Made by a program: the position numbers and the translations under genes | Shown here: in pieces, positions 56,372-64,000 of the stretch | Position numbering within the stretch: position 1 is the stretch's first letter | Layout: the number at the start of each line of letters is the position of its first letter | Source: DASWUZ01 sp036401375 | Lineage (GTDB): Bacteria > Acidobacteriota > Terriglobia > Terriglobales > Acidobacteriaceae | Reading direction: 5' to 3' | Length of the DNA stretch: 64,000 nucleotides | NCBI GenBank assembly: GCA_036401375.1 | Contig: DASWVB010000027.1 | Coordinates: 124,001-188,000 of the forward strand | Notes under the pieces: model-generated | What the model was told of the DNA's origin: nothing | The model's input: only the letters and a program-made list of their open reading frames with translations | The model's database searches: none

Positions 56372-57772
56372 ATGAGTACCATTGGCGTTCGCAAGGAGAC
56401 CGATAGCATGGGTCAGGTCGAGGTGCCGGCTTCAAAGCTGTGGGGCGCGCAGACGCAGCGCTCGATTGAACACTTCAGCATCGGCACAGATCTGATGCCG
56501 CCGGAGATGATCCCGGCTTACGCGATGCTCAAGAGGTCTGCGAGCGACGCTAACCATGCAGGCAGGCAGCTCGACGATGACCGCCACAGGCTCATTTTGG
56601 CGGCGTGTGATGAGATCCTGGCGGGCCAACTTGACGAGATGTTTCCCTTGCATGTGTGGATGACGGGCAGCGGGACGCAGTTCAACATGAACGTGAACGA
56701 GGTGATCTCGAACCGCTGCTGCCAGCTTGCGGGCACGCCGCTGGGGAGCAAGACGCCGGTTCACCCCAACGATCACGTCAACATGTCGCAGTCTTCGAAC
56801 GATTCGTTCCCGACCGCCATGCATATTGCGGCCGCTGTCGGTATCAAGCAGCGTCTGATACCAGCCTTGACCAGCCTGCACGCCCTGATTAGCGAGAAGG
56901 CGCAGCAGTGGAAGGACATTGTCAAGGTCGGGCGCACGCACATGCAGGACGCTACGCCCCTGACGCTCGGTCAGGAGTGGTCCGGCTATGCGGGCATGCT
57001 CACTGACAATCTAGAGCGCATCGAAGCTTCGCTTGGAGGTGTGTACCAGCTTGCGATCGGTGGGACGGCGGTAGGAACGGGGCTCAACGCAGCTGCGGGT
57101 TTCGGAGAGGCGGTGGCCGCGAGGGTCGCTGAACATACCGGCCTGCCATTTGTCGGTGCGCCAAATAAGTTCACCGTGCAGGGATCTCACGATGCGATGG
57201 TTCAGCTCTCCGGAACGCTGCGCACGCTGGCCGTCTCACTCTATAAGATCGCGAACGACATTCGCCTGCTCTCGTGCGGGCCGCGAGCCGGCATAGCCGA
57301 GTTAACGATCCCGGAGAACGAGCCCGGGTCCTCGATGATGCCGGGCAAGGTTAATCCGACGCAGGTGGAAGCGCTCACCATGGTAGCTGTGCAGGTGATG
57401 GCGAACGATGTGGCGGTAGGCTTCGCTGGCGCGGGTGGGTACCTGCAGATGAACGTCTATAAGCCGCTGATCATCTTCAACGTCATGAACTCCATCAGGA
57501 TGCTTAGCGACGGCTGCAGCAACTTTGGCAAGTACCTGGTGGCCGGCACACAGCCGAATCGGAAGAAGATCAAGGACAACGTAGACCGCTGCCTGATGCT
57601 GGTGACCGCACTGTCACCGATGATCGGGTACGACAACGCCTCGAGGATCGCACATCACGCCCTGCACGAGGACCTTACACTTAAGGAGGCGGCATTGCAG
57701 CTGGGCCTCGTCAGTGAAGAGGAGTTTGACCGGGTTGTGGATCCTGCAAAGATGGTGCACCCTTACACTTAG
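56372..57772 (+). CDS. fumC: Fumarate hydratase class II
   Basis: 466 residues from the ATG at 56372, chosen for GGAGGTGA six bases upstream; an ATG at 56330 would add 14 unconserved residues. Class II signature [13 protein letters not shown] (near residue 317) and the substrate-binding blocks [13 protein letters not shown] and [18 protein letters not shown] are complete. Catalyses reversible hydration of fumarate to malate in the citric acid cycle. Cytoplasmic, no iron-sulfur cluster. Confidence 0.96.
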   Translation: MSTIGVRKETDSMGQVEVPASKLWGAQTQRSIEHFSIGTDLMPPEMIPAYAMLKRSASDANHAGRQLDDDRHRLILAACDEILAGQLDEMFPLHVWMTGSGTQFNMNVNEVISNRCCQLAGTPLGSKTPVHPNDHVNMSQSSNDSFPTAMHIAAAVGIKQRLIPALTSLHALISEKAQQWKDIVKVGRTHMQDATPLTLGQEWSGYAGMLTDNLERIEASLGGVYQLAIGGTAVGTGLNAAAGFGEAVAARVAEHTGLPFVGAPNKFTVQGSHDAMVQLSGTLRTLAVSLYKIANDIRLLSCGPRAGIAELTIPENEPGSSMMPGKVNPTQVEALTMVAVQVMANDVAVGFAGAGGYLQMNVYKPLIIFNVMNSIRMLSDGCSNFGKYLVAGTQPNRKKIKDNVDRCLMLVTALSPMIGYDNASRIAHHALHEDLTLKEAALQLGLVSEEEFDRVVDPAKMVHPYT

Positions 57773-57845
57773 GCGCTCGCGCCGCCCACACTGAGCAAGC
57801 TAAGGCACTCGAGTACGGGCTTGGCAAAGGCGTCAGCGATGCGGG

Positions 57846-58649
57846 CTATCCATGTGAGGCGTAGTGCGCGGCCATGCGGGACTGAGGGACCCGCCCGCGG
57901 TAGAGCGCGGCTGGAGCCGTGGGGACTGGGCCTGGCTCAGAGACCCGCCAGTGTTGGATCCGGAGCTTTACCGCCATTCTTACGAGGTCGGCAAAAGATT
58001 GTGCTTCCATCTTTCTCATGATCTGGCTGCGATGGATCTGCAGCGTTACCTCAGCTATACCGAGGACGGACGCGGCCTGCTTGTTTAGAAGACCACCTAC
58101 GATCAAAGGCAGCACCTGCCGTTCCCTGGGAGTGAGCATTGCAAGCCGGTGTTGAAGTCGGCTCAACTCGGCCCTCCTCTGTCTAACTTTGCGGTCGAGC
58201 ACTAGACCGCCGTAAACGGCTTCGCTGAGAGCGCACGCGTTGAGGGGCACGGTAAGGAACTCGAAGGCGCCTGCTTTAAAGGCGGCCGCAACCGAACTGC
58301 TGTCACAATCTTCACTAAGAAGAATTACGGGTGGGTGAGAGCCCTCAGCCGTGAGCCGCCGCTGCAGATCGACGCTGCCCGGGTCGGTCCGCCGCAGAGA
58401 GAGGACGAGGCAGGCGGGGACATCGCGCCGCGCGAGCGCGTGGTATTCGGAGGCGGAGCTGACGCTGATTACCTCGAGGTCCACCAGGATCTCGCGCATC
58501 TCTTCGACAACCCCGAAATCCTGATCTATCACGTAGACGACTTCTCTCAGGTCCTGAATGGTCTGACGTGTGAATGATGCGGAACGCTGCGCCTGGGAGG
58601 AGTAGGGCATGGGACGCGGGACAATCGTATCGACAGATGCAGCCTGCAT
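57846..58649 (-). CDS. LuxR/FixJ-type regulator with an atypical receiver domain
   Basis: 267 residues from the ATG at 58649 (GGAAGGTG upstream). A receiver-like domain (about residues 35-155) is followed by a LuxR helix-turn-helix (LTPRERQVLPLIVGGLLNKQ, then TLQIHRSQIMRKM) as in FixJ. In the receiver the usual phosphorylated Asp is replaced by Ser (CLVLSLRRTDPGS) and the conserved Lys by Val (FLTVPLNACAL), so it is probably not a phosphoprotein. A basic low-complexity tail of 35 residues ends the protein. No kinase gene lies in the same operon. Confidence 0.88.
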   Translation of the reverse strand: MQAASVDTIVPRPMPYSSQAQRSASFTRQTIQDLREVVYVIDQDFGVVEEMREILVDLEVISVSSASEYHALARRDVPACLVLSLRRTDPGSVDLQRRLTAEGSHPPVILLSEDCDSSSVAAAFKAGAFEFLTVPLNACALSEAVYGGLVLDRKVRQRRAELSRLQHRLAMLTPRERQVLPLIVGGLLNKQAASVLGIAEVTLQIHRSQIMRKMEAQSFADLVRMAVKLRIQHWRVSEPGPVPTAPAALYRGRVPQSRMAAHYASHG

Positions 58650-59125
58650 GGATGATCACCTTCCTGGTAGGTTGGAATTGTTACGTTCACTGGATGTAGA
58701 CAGCTTCGCCTGCGGTGGGCGAAGCGTATATCCCCATTCGAGGTTCACAGCGGGGAGCATTTAGGGTGTGAGCCGGGTGCTACTTTGACCGTCGGAGCCT
58801 TGCGGACACGCGGCGGGTAGTTCCATTTCAGGGGAGGCGCCGGCGGAAGTCTTTCCCTTTCGCAGGGAGGTGACCGGCAAGACGCATAGCCGAAGGCCGC
58901 GTCCCTGCGCCTTATTAGAGATTCGTCGGAAAGGGTTGTCCTGATAATCAGTCAGTCAGTAAAGGCACTCGAAGATCTGCTGTACGCGCGAATGAGGTGG
59001 TTCGCGACGATCCTTTCGGAGGGGAAGGAGGCAGGAAGATAAGATAAGCTTCATCACATGATCCTCTCAGAGCGCGGCGATACGGCCTGCGCCTGCTGGA
59101 AAGACCCAGCACGCAGAGGTGGAAT
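58650..59125. promoter_or_regulatory. Divergent region between LuxR-type gene and sensor kinase
   Basis: 476 bases without a supported gene; promoters of both neighbours are expected. No strong promoter boxes or repeats. AGAGGTGG lies four bases before a CTG at 59126, the proposed start of the kinase. Confidence 0.35.
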
Positions 59126-62100
59126 CTGAAATTAACCTTCATATTTGCGACGGCTCTGTTGTTCTGTCATCCGGGATGGGCTCTGAATCCGGACAGAAAG
59201 ATAACTCAGTACGCACATTCGGCATGGAGAGTGCAGGATGGCAGCTTCCGCGGCGCTCCAACTGCGATCACTCAGACGGCGGACGGCTATATCTGGATCG
59301 GCACCAACATCGGGCTAGTCCGCTTTGACGGAGTTAGTTTTGTCCCCTGGAGTTCGCCGGCGGGCACCCAGTTACTCGATCTTCGAGTCTTTTCTCTGCT
59401 TGGAACAGAGGATGGGAGTCTCTGGATAGGTACTGGCTTCAGCGTCTCCAGATGGAAGGATGGAGTGCTTGTGAACTATCCGCAGCTCAGCGGCAGGATC
59501 GAATCACTTCTCGAGGCGAAGGATGGGGGCGTATGGCTGGTTCGTACCCAGATTACGGACAATAAGGGGCCTCTATGTCATATCAAGGGTTCGGATTTAC
59601 AGTGTTATGGCGGGAGTGACGCCTTCCCGTTTCCATTTGCGATGCAGCTCGCCAGGAGCGATTCCGCTGACCTGTGGATAGCGGGTTATTCCCAGCTCTG
59701 CAGGTGGCGCCCGGGGTCCGGGCAGGTGTACTTCAAGAACCTGGCGCATCACTCGACAGACTTTGCGTCTCTGCGGGCGATCGCCTCCGGCCGGCATGAT
59801 GAGGTGTGGGCGGCACTCGAGCAACCGAAGGTGCCACTGCAGTTACAGCGAATTGTGCATGGGATGACCGCGGCGGTGGATTTCCCAGAGATTAAAGTTA
59901 GTAACTCCGACGTACAAGGTCTTTTTGTAGATAAATCGAACGCTCTGTGGATAGCAACCAGTAGCCACGGAATATATCGATCGAAGGATCAGCGGACAGA
60001 ACACTTCGGAAGTGCGGAGGGACTCTCCAGCGATGCTACGTCCGGTTTCTTTGAGGATAGAGAGGGGGACGTCTGGGTAGTTACTTCAGCAGGCATCGAC
60101 AACTTTCGTGATTTGCAGGTAGCGAGTTACTCCATACAAGAGGGGTTGTCAGCGGCGGGAGCTAGCTCGGTGCTGGCATCGCGGGATGGAACACTGTGGG
60201 TCGGCAATGCCAAGGCGCTCGACATGCTGCGAGATGACAAGTTTTCAGCGATCCGTACAGGGCGCGGACTCCCCGGAGACGTGGTCACGACCATGTTTGA
60301 GGACCACCAGGACCGCCTGTGGGTGGGGCTTGATACGGGGCTGTGGGTGTATGAGCGGGGCCGTTTCAAGGCGGTGCGCCATGCCGATGGAAGTTCACTC
60401 GGAAATGTATTTGCCATTACCGAGGAGGGACAGGACATCTGGGTGCGGGCCGGATTGAAGCTGGATCGTATACGCGATCTCAAGCTCGAGGAGGAGCTTA
60501 CCTCACCGGAGATCAAGGAGGCTTTCACCCTGGCCGCAGACCCAAGCGGTGGTCTTGTGCTTGGCCTCGTCGATGGAGCGCTGATGCACTATAGAGATGG
60601 TGAGGTGACCAGCGTGCGGGCTGACGCTGTCGGGAACTCGCAGCAGATTCGCGACCTGCTGGTTAATGCGGATGGTTCCGTCTGGGGAACGACTCTGGAT
60701 GAGTTGTCCTACTGGAAGGATGGCCGACGCAGGAACCTGACGACGCGCAACGGTCTGCCATGCGGCGGGATATTCGCCTTGCTGAAGGACGATCGTCAGT
60801 CGATCTGGCTCTATGCGCAGTGCGGACTTATCGAGATAGAGCGTTCAGAACTAAGCCGCTGGCTGCGGCAGCCCGACAGCGTGGTCCAGGTGCGTGTGCT
60901 TGATGAGTTTGATGGGGCTAGGCCGGGGCTCACTTCCTTGAAGCCGCAGACGGCCAGGACGGCTGATGGCCGCCTCTGGTTTGTGAATGGACGCATACTG
61001 CAGATGCTGGATAACAAGCGGGCTTTGACTAACTCGTTACCGCCGCAATTACATATTGAGAATATAGTGGTCGACCGGCATAGTTATGCGGCGACAGGTG
61101 ATCTTCGACTTCCTCCGTTGACCCATGATCTCGAGGTGGATTACACGGCGACCAGCTTTGTCGCACCGCAGAAGGTGCTCTTTAAATACAGGCTTGAGGG
61201 CCATGACGCAGAATGGCAGGAGCCTGGTACGAGGAGGCAGGCGTTTTACAGCGATCTTCGCCCGGGGCGCTACAAATTCCGGGTCATAGCCTGTAACAAC
61301 AGCGGTGTCTGGAGTGGAGAGGGAGCGGTGTTCGCGTTTACAGTGGATGCCGCGTATTACCAGACGGCGTGGTTCAAGATACTGCTTGCACTTGCGGTGC
61401 TGGGTCTGCTCTGGGTCCTTTACCTCTTGCGGCTGCAGCAACTCACCGAACAGATGCAAGCTCGTCTGGGCGAAAGGCTGGTGGAGCGGGAGCGGATTGC
61501 CCGGGAGCTGCACGACACACTACTGCAGGGCTTCCAGGGCTTGATGCTGCGGTTCCAGGCAGTGATGAAAAGTCTGCCGCAGCACGGCGAGGCTCATCGA
61601 GCAATGGAGCAGGTGCTTGACCGCGCAGACAAGGTGCTGCTGGAGGGCAGGCAGCGGGTGCGCGATCTGCGTGCGGAGGGTATGACAGGCGATGATCTGC
61701 CCGACGCGCTTGCCAATTGCGGTAAGGAGCTGGTGGAGCATTACGCTACCGAGTTTAGCCTGTCGGTACTGGGCATGCCGCAGCGCCTTGATCCGACCGT
61801 GTGCAACGAGATCTACCGGATTGGGCGGGAGGCGTTGACGAACGCCTTCCAGCATGCGAAGGCGTCGAAGATCGAGGCTGAGCTCACCTTTCTCGGGAGC
61901 GGACCCAGATTAGTAGTTCGCGATAACGGGCAAGGCATCGACCCGGGAATATTGAATGGCGGGCGGGCAGGGCACTGGGGTCTATCCGGCATGCGCGAGC
62001 GCGCCGAGCGAGTTGGCGGAACGCTTAGTATCTGGAGTCACACCGGGGCCGGTACGGAGCTCGAGATAAAGATCCCGGGGCGGATAGCCTACTCCCATGC

Positions 62101-62179
62101 GCGGGTGGCAGCCTCACGGCGGGAGAGAGCCAGGAGGGCCGCCCGTAACTTTATTGGCAAAGGAGATGGAGGAGGATGA
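59126..62179 (+). CDS. Sensor histidine kinase with propeller repeats and Y_Y_Y domain
   Basis: About 1017 residues. The start is inferred as CTG at 59126: AGAGGTGG precedes it and the first codons give a good signal peptide (KLTFIFATALLF, WALNP), whereas the TTG at 59159, the next accepted start codon, would lose half of it. Then two-component propeller repeats (DGYIWIGTNIGLVRFDG, DRLWVGLDTGLWVYE), a Y_Y_Y domain (RYKFRVIACNNSG), one helix, and a cytoplasmic HisKA_3 with phospho-His in RIARELHDTLLQGFQ, plus HATPase (EALTNAFQHAKA, DNGQGIDPG, GLSGMRERAERVGG). Partner regulator is at 62808. Confidence 0.9.
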   Translation: MKLTFIFATALLFCHPGWALNPDRKITQYAHSAWRVQDGSFRGAPTAITQTADGYIWIGTNIGLVRFDGVSFVPWSSPAGTQLLDLRVFSLLGTEDGSLWIGTGFSVSRWKDGVLVNYPQLSGRIESLLEAKDGGVWLVRTQITDNKGPLCHIKGSDLQCYGGSDAFPFPFAMQLARSDSADLWIAGYSQLCRWRPGSGQVYFKNLAHHSTDFASLRAIASGRHDEVWAALEQPKVPLQLQRIVHGMTAAVDFPEIKVSNSDVQGLFVDKSNALWIATSSHGIYRSKDQRTEHFGSAEGLSSDATSGFFEDREGDVWVVTSAGIDNFRDLQVASYSIQEGLSAAGASSVLASRDGTLWVGNAKALDMLRDDKFSAIRTGRGLPGDVVTTMFEDHQDRLWVGLDTGLWVYERGRFKAVRHADGSSLGNVFAITEEGQDIWVRAGLKLDRIRDLKLEEELTSPEIKEAFTLAADPSGGLVLGLVDGALMHYRDGEVTSVRADAVGNSQQIRDLLVNADGSVWGTTLDELSYWKDGRRRNLTTRNGLPCGGIFALLKDDRQSIWLYAQCGLIEIERSELSRWLRQPDSVVQVRVLDEFDGARPGLTSLKPQTARTADGRLWFVNGRILQMLDNKRALTNSLPPQLHIENIVVDRHSYAATGDLRLPPLTHDLEVDYTATSFVAPQKVLFKYRLEGHDAEWQEPGTRRQAFYSDLRPGRYKFRVIACNNSGVWSGEGAVFAFTVDAAYYQTAWFKILLALAVLGLLWVLYLLRLQQLTEQMQARLGERLVERERIARELHDTLLQGFQGLMLRFQAVMKSLPQHGEAHRAMEQVLDRADKVLLEGRQRVRDLRAEGMTGDDLPDALANCGKELVEHYATEFSLSVLGMPQRLDPTVCNEIYRIGREALTNAFQHAKASKIEAELTFLGSGPRLVVRDNGQGIDPGILNGGRAGHWGLSGMRERAERVGGTLSIWSHTGAGTELEIKIPGRIAYSHARVAASRRERARRAARNFIGKGDGGG

Positions 62180-62204
62180 TCGAGAGCGGCCATGGCAGCG
62201 TACT

Positions 62205-62573
62205 TTACTTACGCGGATTAACCCTGACGAGTTGTCGCCCGAAGATGCGTGCATCTATCGAGTACGCTCCCGGCCCCACGACGGCGAGGATGCCCGAGTC
62301 CAGGATAGAGAGAACGAGGTGTGCGGCGTTCTGACGGAAGATCATGAGGACGGCGACTTGTAGCAAGAGCGCGATAGAAGCAGAGTAGGGAGTGAGGAAG
62401 CCGACTACTATCAGGCTGGCCGGTAAGGCGAACATAAGCAGGGTCCAGAACGAGGTCACCAGTGCCCACTGTGCTGTCCCGTCCAACAATAAAGCAGATG
62501 CGACCAGGATTCGCAACACGGCCAGCGCAGCGCCTGCCGCGCCCGTGGGGAACATCGTAAACAATCTCTGCAC
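62205..62573 (-). CDS. Small DoxX-like membrane protein
   Basis: 122 residues, four hydrophobic segments (ALAVLRILVASALLLDG, FWTLLMFALPASLIVVGF, SASIALLLQVAVLMIF). Resembles short DoxX-family proteins of unknown role. It lies in the opposite direction between the kinase and its regulator. Start ATG at 62573. Confidence 0.7.
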   Translation of the reverse strand: MQRLFTMFPTGAAGAALAVLRILVASALLLDGTAQWALVTSFWTLLMFALPASLIVVGFLTPYSASIALLLQVAVLMIFRQNAAHLVLSILDSGILAVVGPGAYSIDARIFGRQLVRVNPRK

Positions 62574-62807
62574 ATGCGGAGGCTAGCTGCAGAGCATTGT
62601 CGGGAGCAACCCGCTTTGGAGGGGCACTCCATCCACCCTTTAGTAGGGTGACTCATTAAGTAATGCCGAGCCTCAAGCTGCAGCAAGGAATCCAGGCTCG
62701 TCCGCGAGGGTAGAAACCGTCGCTGGTGCGCGGAATTGCCGACTGGGTGTGCTGGCGACCCACTAAGATAGAGCGAAAGTGCTAGGCGATATAGAAGGCA
62801 GGTTTCT

Positions 62808-63428
62808 ATGGTTCCGATAAAGGTGCTGACGGTCGATGATCATCCTCTACTTCGCGACGGCATCTCCGCAGTCCTGCAAGGGGAGCATGACATCGTGCTG
62901 GTAGGCGAGGCATCGAACGGAACCGAGGCCGTTGAGAAGTTTAGAACCCTGCGCCCCGACGTCACGCTGATGGATTTGCAGATGCCGGGCATGAACGGCA
63001 TCGAAACCATGACTGCGATTCGCCAGAACTATCCTAATTCGCGCTTCATCGTGTTAACCACCTATCAGGGAGACGTTCAGGCTCTACGTGCTCTGAAGGC
63101 TGGCGCCTCAGGATACCTTCTCAAGAACATGCTGAGAAAGGAGCTGCTGGATACGATACGTGCGGTACACGCTGGGCGGCGCTGCATTCCGGCCGAGATT
63201 GCGGCGGAGCTCGCTGACCATGTAGCTGACGACGCGCTGACAGATCGTGAGATAGAGGTACTTCGGCAGGTCGCGATGGGTAACTCGAACAAGATTATTG
63301 CTTCGCGATTGAATCTGTCGGAATCGACGGTGAAGGGACACATGAAGAGCATTCTGTCGAAGCTGGGTGCGAGCGACCGGACGCATGCAGTTACAATCTC
63401 CATGAAACGCGGCTTTATAGACGGATAA
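62808..63428 (+). CDS. NarL-type response regulator
   Basis: 206 residues. Receiver domain with acidic pair VDDHP, phospho-acceptor Asp in VTLMDLQMPGMNG, Thr in VLTTYQG and Lys in YLLKNM, then LuxR helix-turn-helix (LTDREIEVLRQVAMGNSNKI, LSESTVKGHMKSIL). All phosphorylation residues are present, unlike the regulator at 57846. Expected partner of the HisKA_3 kinase upstream. Shine-Dalgarno AAGGCAGG precedes the ATG. Confidence 0.93.
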   Translation: MVPIKVLTVDDHPLLRDGISAVLQGEHDIVLVGEASNGTEAVEKFRTLRPDVTLMDLQMPGMNGIETMTAIRQNYPNSRFIVLTTYQGDVQALRALKAGASGYLLKNMLRKELLDTIRAVHAGRRCIPAEIAAELADHVADDALTDREIEVLRQVAMGNSNKIIASRLNLSESTVKGHMKSILSKLGASDRTHAVTISMKRGFIDG

Positions 63429-63652
63429 AGCCTGCTGTATGCTCCGCGTTTGAAGAAGTGGCAGGTAGGTGCGGGAGACTGGCGTCTTCAGGTTCTCTCG
63501 CGGCCTGACGACCGGACGAGCGAGCAAGGTACGCTCAAGCAGCGTTGCCGCTGCTGAGGTAAGCTGCAGCGCCAGACCGGATCTGTCATGCAAAGGCGTG
63601 ATGGACGGTCGAGACCCAGGCGCCTAAACTCTAGACGTTTACTGGAGCCTCC

Positions 63653-64000
63653 ATGACAGAAGCGCGCGATGCTGGATTGACTCACCTTCGAAGCAGCCAT
63701 ACGGTCGCTGAGACCCTGAGCCTGCTGGAGGCCATTGTTCGCAGGCGCGGATTGACTATCGTCGCCCGCATCGATCATGGCAGTGCGGCAGCGAGCGTGG
63801 GGCTGAAGATGCCACCAACTGAGCTTCTGATCTTCGGCAACCCTATTTCGGGAACGCCGCTGATGCTGGCCTCACCGACCGCAGCCATCGATCTGCCACT
63901 GAAGGCGCTGGCCTGGCAGGATGCGGACGGTGATGTCTGGCTAAGTTATAACAATGTCGCCTATTTACAGAAGAGGCATAATCTGCCCGAGGAACTGGTG
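63653..64000 (+). CDS. DUF302 family protein, cut by the window edge
   Basis: 116 codons visible from an ATG at 63653 (TGGAG upstream). The sequence matches DUF302: SHTVAETLSLLEAIVRRRG, PPTELLIFGNPISGTPLM, AIDLPLKALAWQDADG and VWLSYNNVAYLQKRH. Small soluble domain of unknown biochemical role. The end lies beyond the window, so a further domain is possible. Confidence 0.88.
   Translation, partial: MTEARDAGLTHLRSSHTVAETLSLLEAIVRRRGLTIVARIDHGSAAASVGLKMPPTELLIFGNPISGTPLMLASPTAAIDLPLKALAWQDADGDVWLSYNNVAYLQKRHNLPEELV

Overview
The window looks like a chromosomal segment of an Acidobacteriota bacterium, probably of the Terriglobales/Acidobacteriaceae type. The evidence is an Oar-like TonB-dependent receptor with an N-terminal carboxypeptidase-regulatory-like domain, several CRTAC/ASPIC-UnbV propeller proteins, a TolC-like protein with a long N-terminal extension, a sensor kinase with a periplasmic two-bladed-propeller/Y_Y_Y architecture, and moderately high GC. 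No rRNA, tRNA, CRISPR array, transposase or phage gene was seen. The taxon is inferred from gene content only.

Layout. (1) 1-10857, minus strand: a compact run of eight genes, read from 10857 towards 1. It encodes a His-rich membrane protein, a YtkA/FixH-like lipoprotein, a NapH/NosR-like membrane polyferredoxin, a secreted membrane-anchored protein, a 1189-residue TPR/FG-GAP/ASPIC-UnbV protein, a CRTAC protein, an RnfD/NqrB-like membrane protein of the UnbU type, and a second CRTAC protein that runs off the left edge. Three of these genes are joined by 4-base ATGA overlaps. (2) 11193-16940, plus strand: an outer-membrane barrel, a tiny heptad-repeat coiled coil and a large TonB-dependent receptor ending in a clear terminator. 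(3) 17010-19692, minus: an SsuABC/TauABC-type transporter. (4) 20068-34614, minus: the complex I operon, transcribed nuoA-C-D-(unknown)-E-F-(decayed hicA, hicB)-G-H-J-K-L-M-N. nuoB and nuoI are not where they are expected. (5) 34752-39093: a ThiS-like domain read in frame into a metallophosphoesterase, then an M20 peptidase and truA on the other strand. (6) 39094-45853, plus: a TolC-family efflux protein, an RsbW/RsbV-like pair, and a bufferin-type operon of Cys-rich precursor, MNIO/DUF692 enzyme, DUF2063 partner and DoxX protein. (7) 45919-53648: a methyltransferase, a 7TM SpoIIE-type phosphatase, PII, GlnD and an OprB-like porin. (8) 53651-64000: small secreted proteins, an AlkB-like dioxygenase, fumarase C, an atypical LuxR regulator lacking the receiver Asp, a hybrid-like sensor kinase and its NarL-type regulator separated by an opposing DoxX-like gene, and a DUF302 gene cut by the right edge.

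How the parts fit. The left-hand cluster is the best candidate for an undescribed system. It combines membrane redox carriers (UnbU/RnfD-like, polyferredoxin, His-rich membrane protein) with exported calcium-loop propellers of the UnbV/CRTAC type. UnbU and UnbV are otherwise best known as paired genes of unclear function in enediyne clusters. The inferred role is electron delivery across the membrane to exported propeller proteins. The other notable points are the complex I operon without nuoB/nuoI but carrying a toxin-antitoxin remnant, the ThiS domain without a stop after its Gly-Gly tail, and the bufferin operon close to partner-switch regulators.
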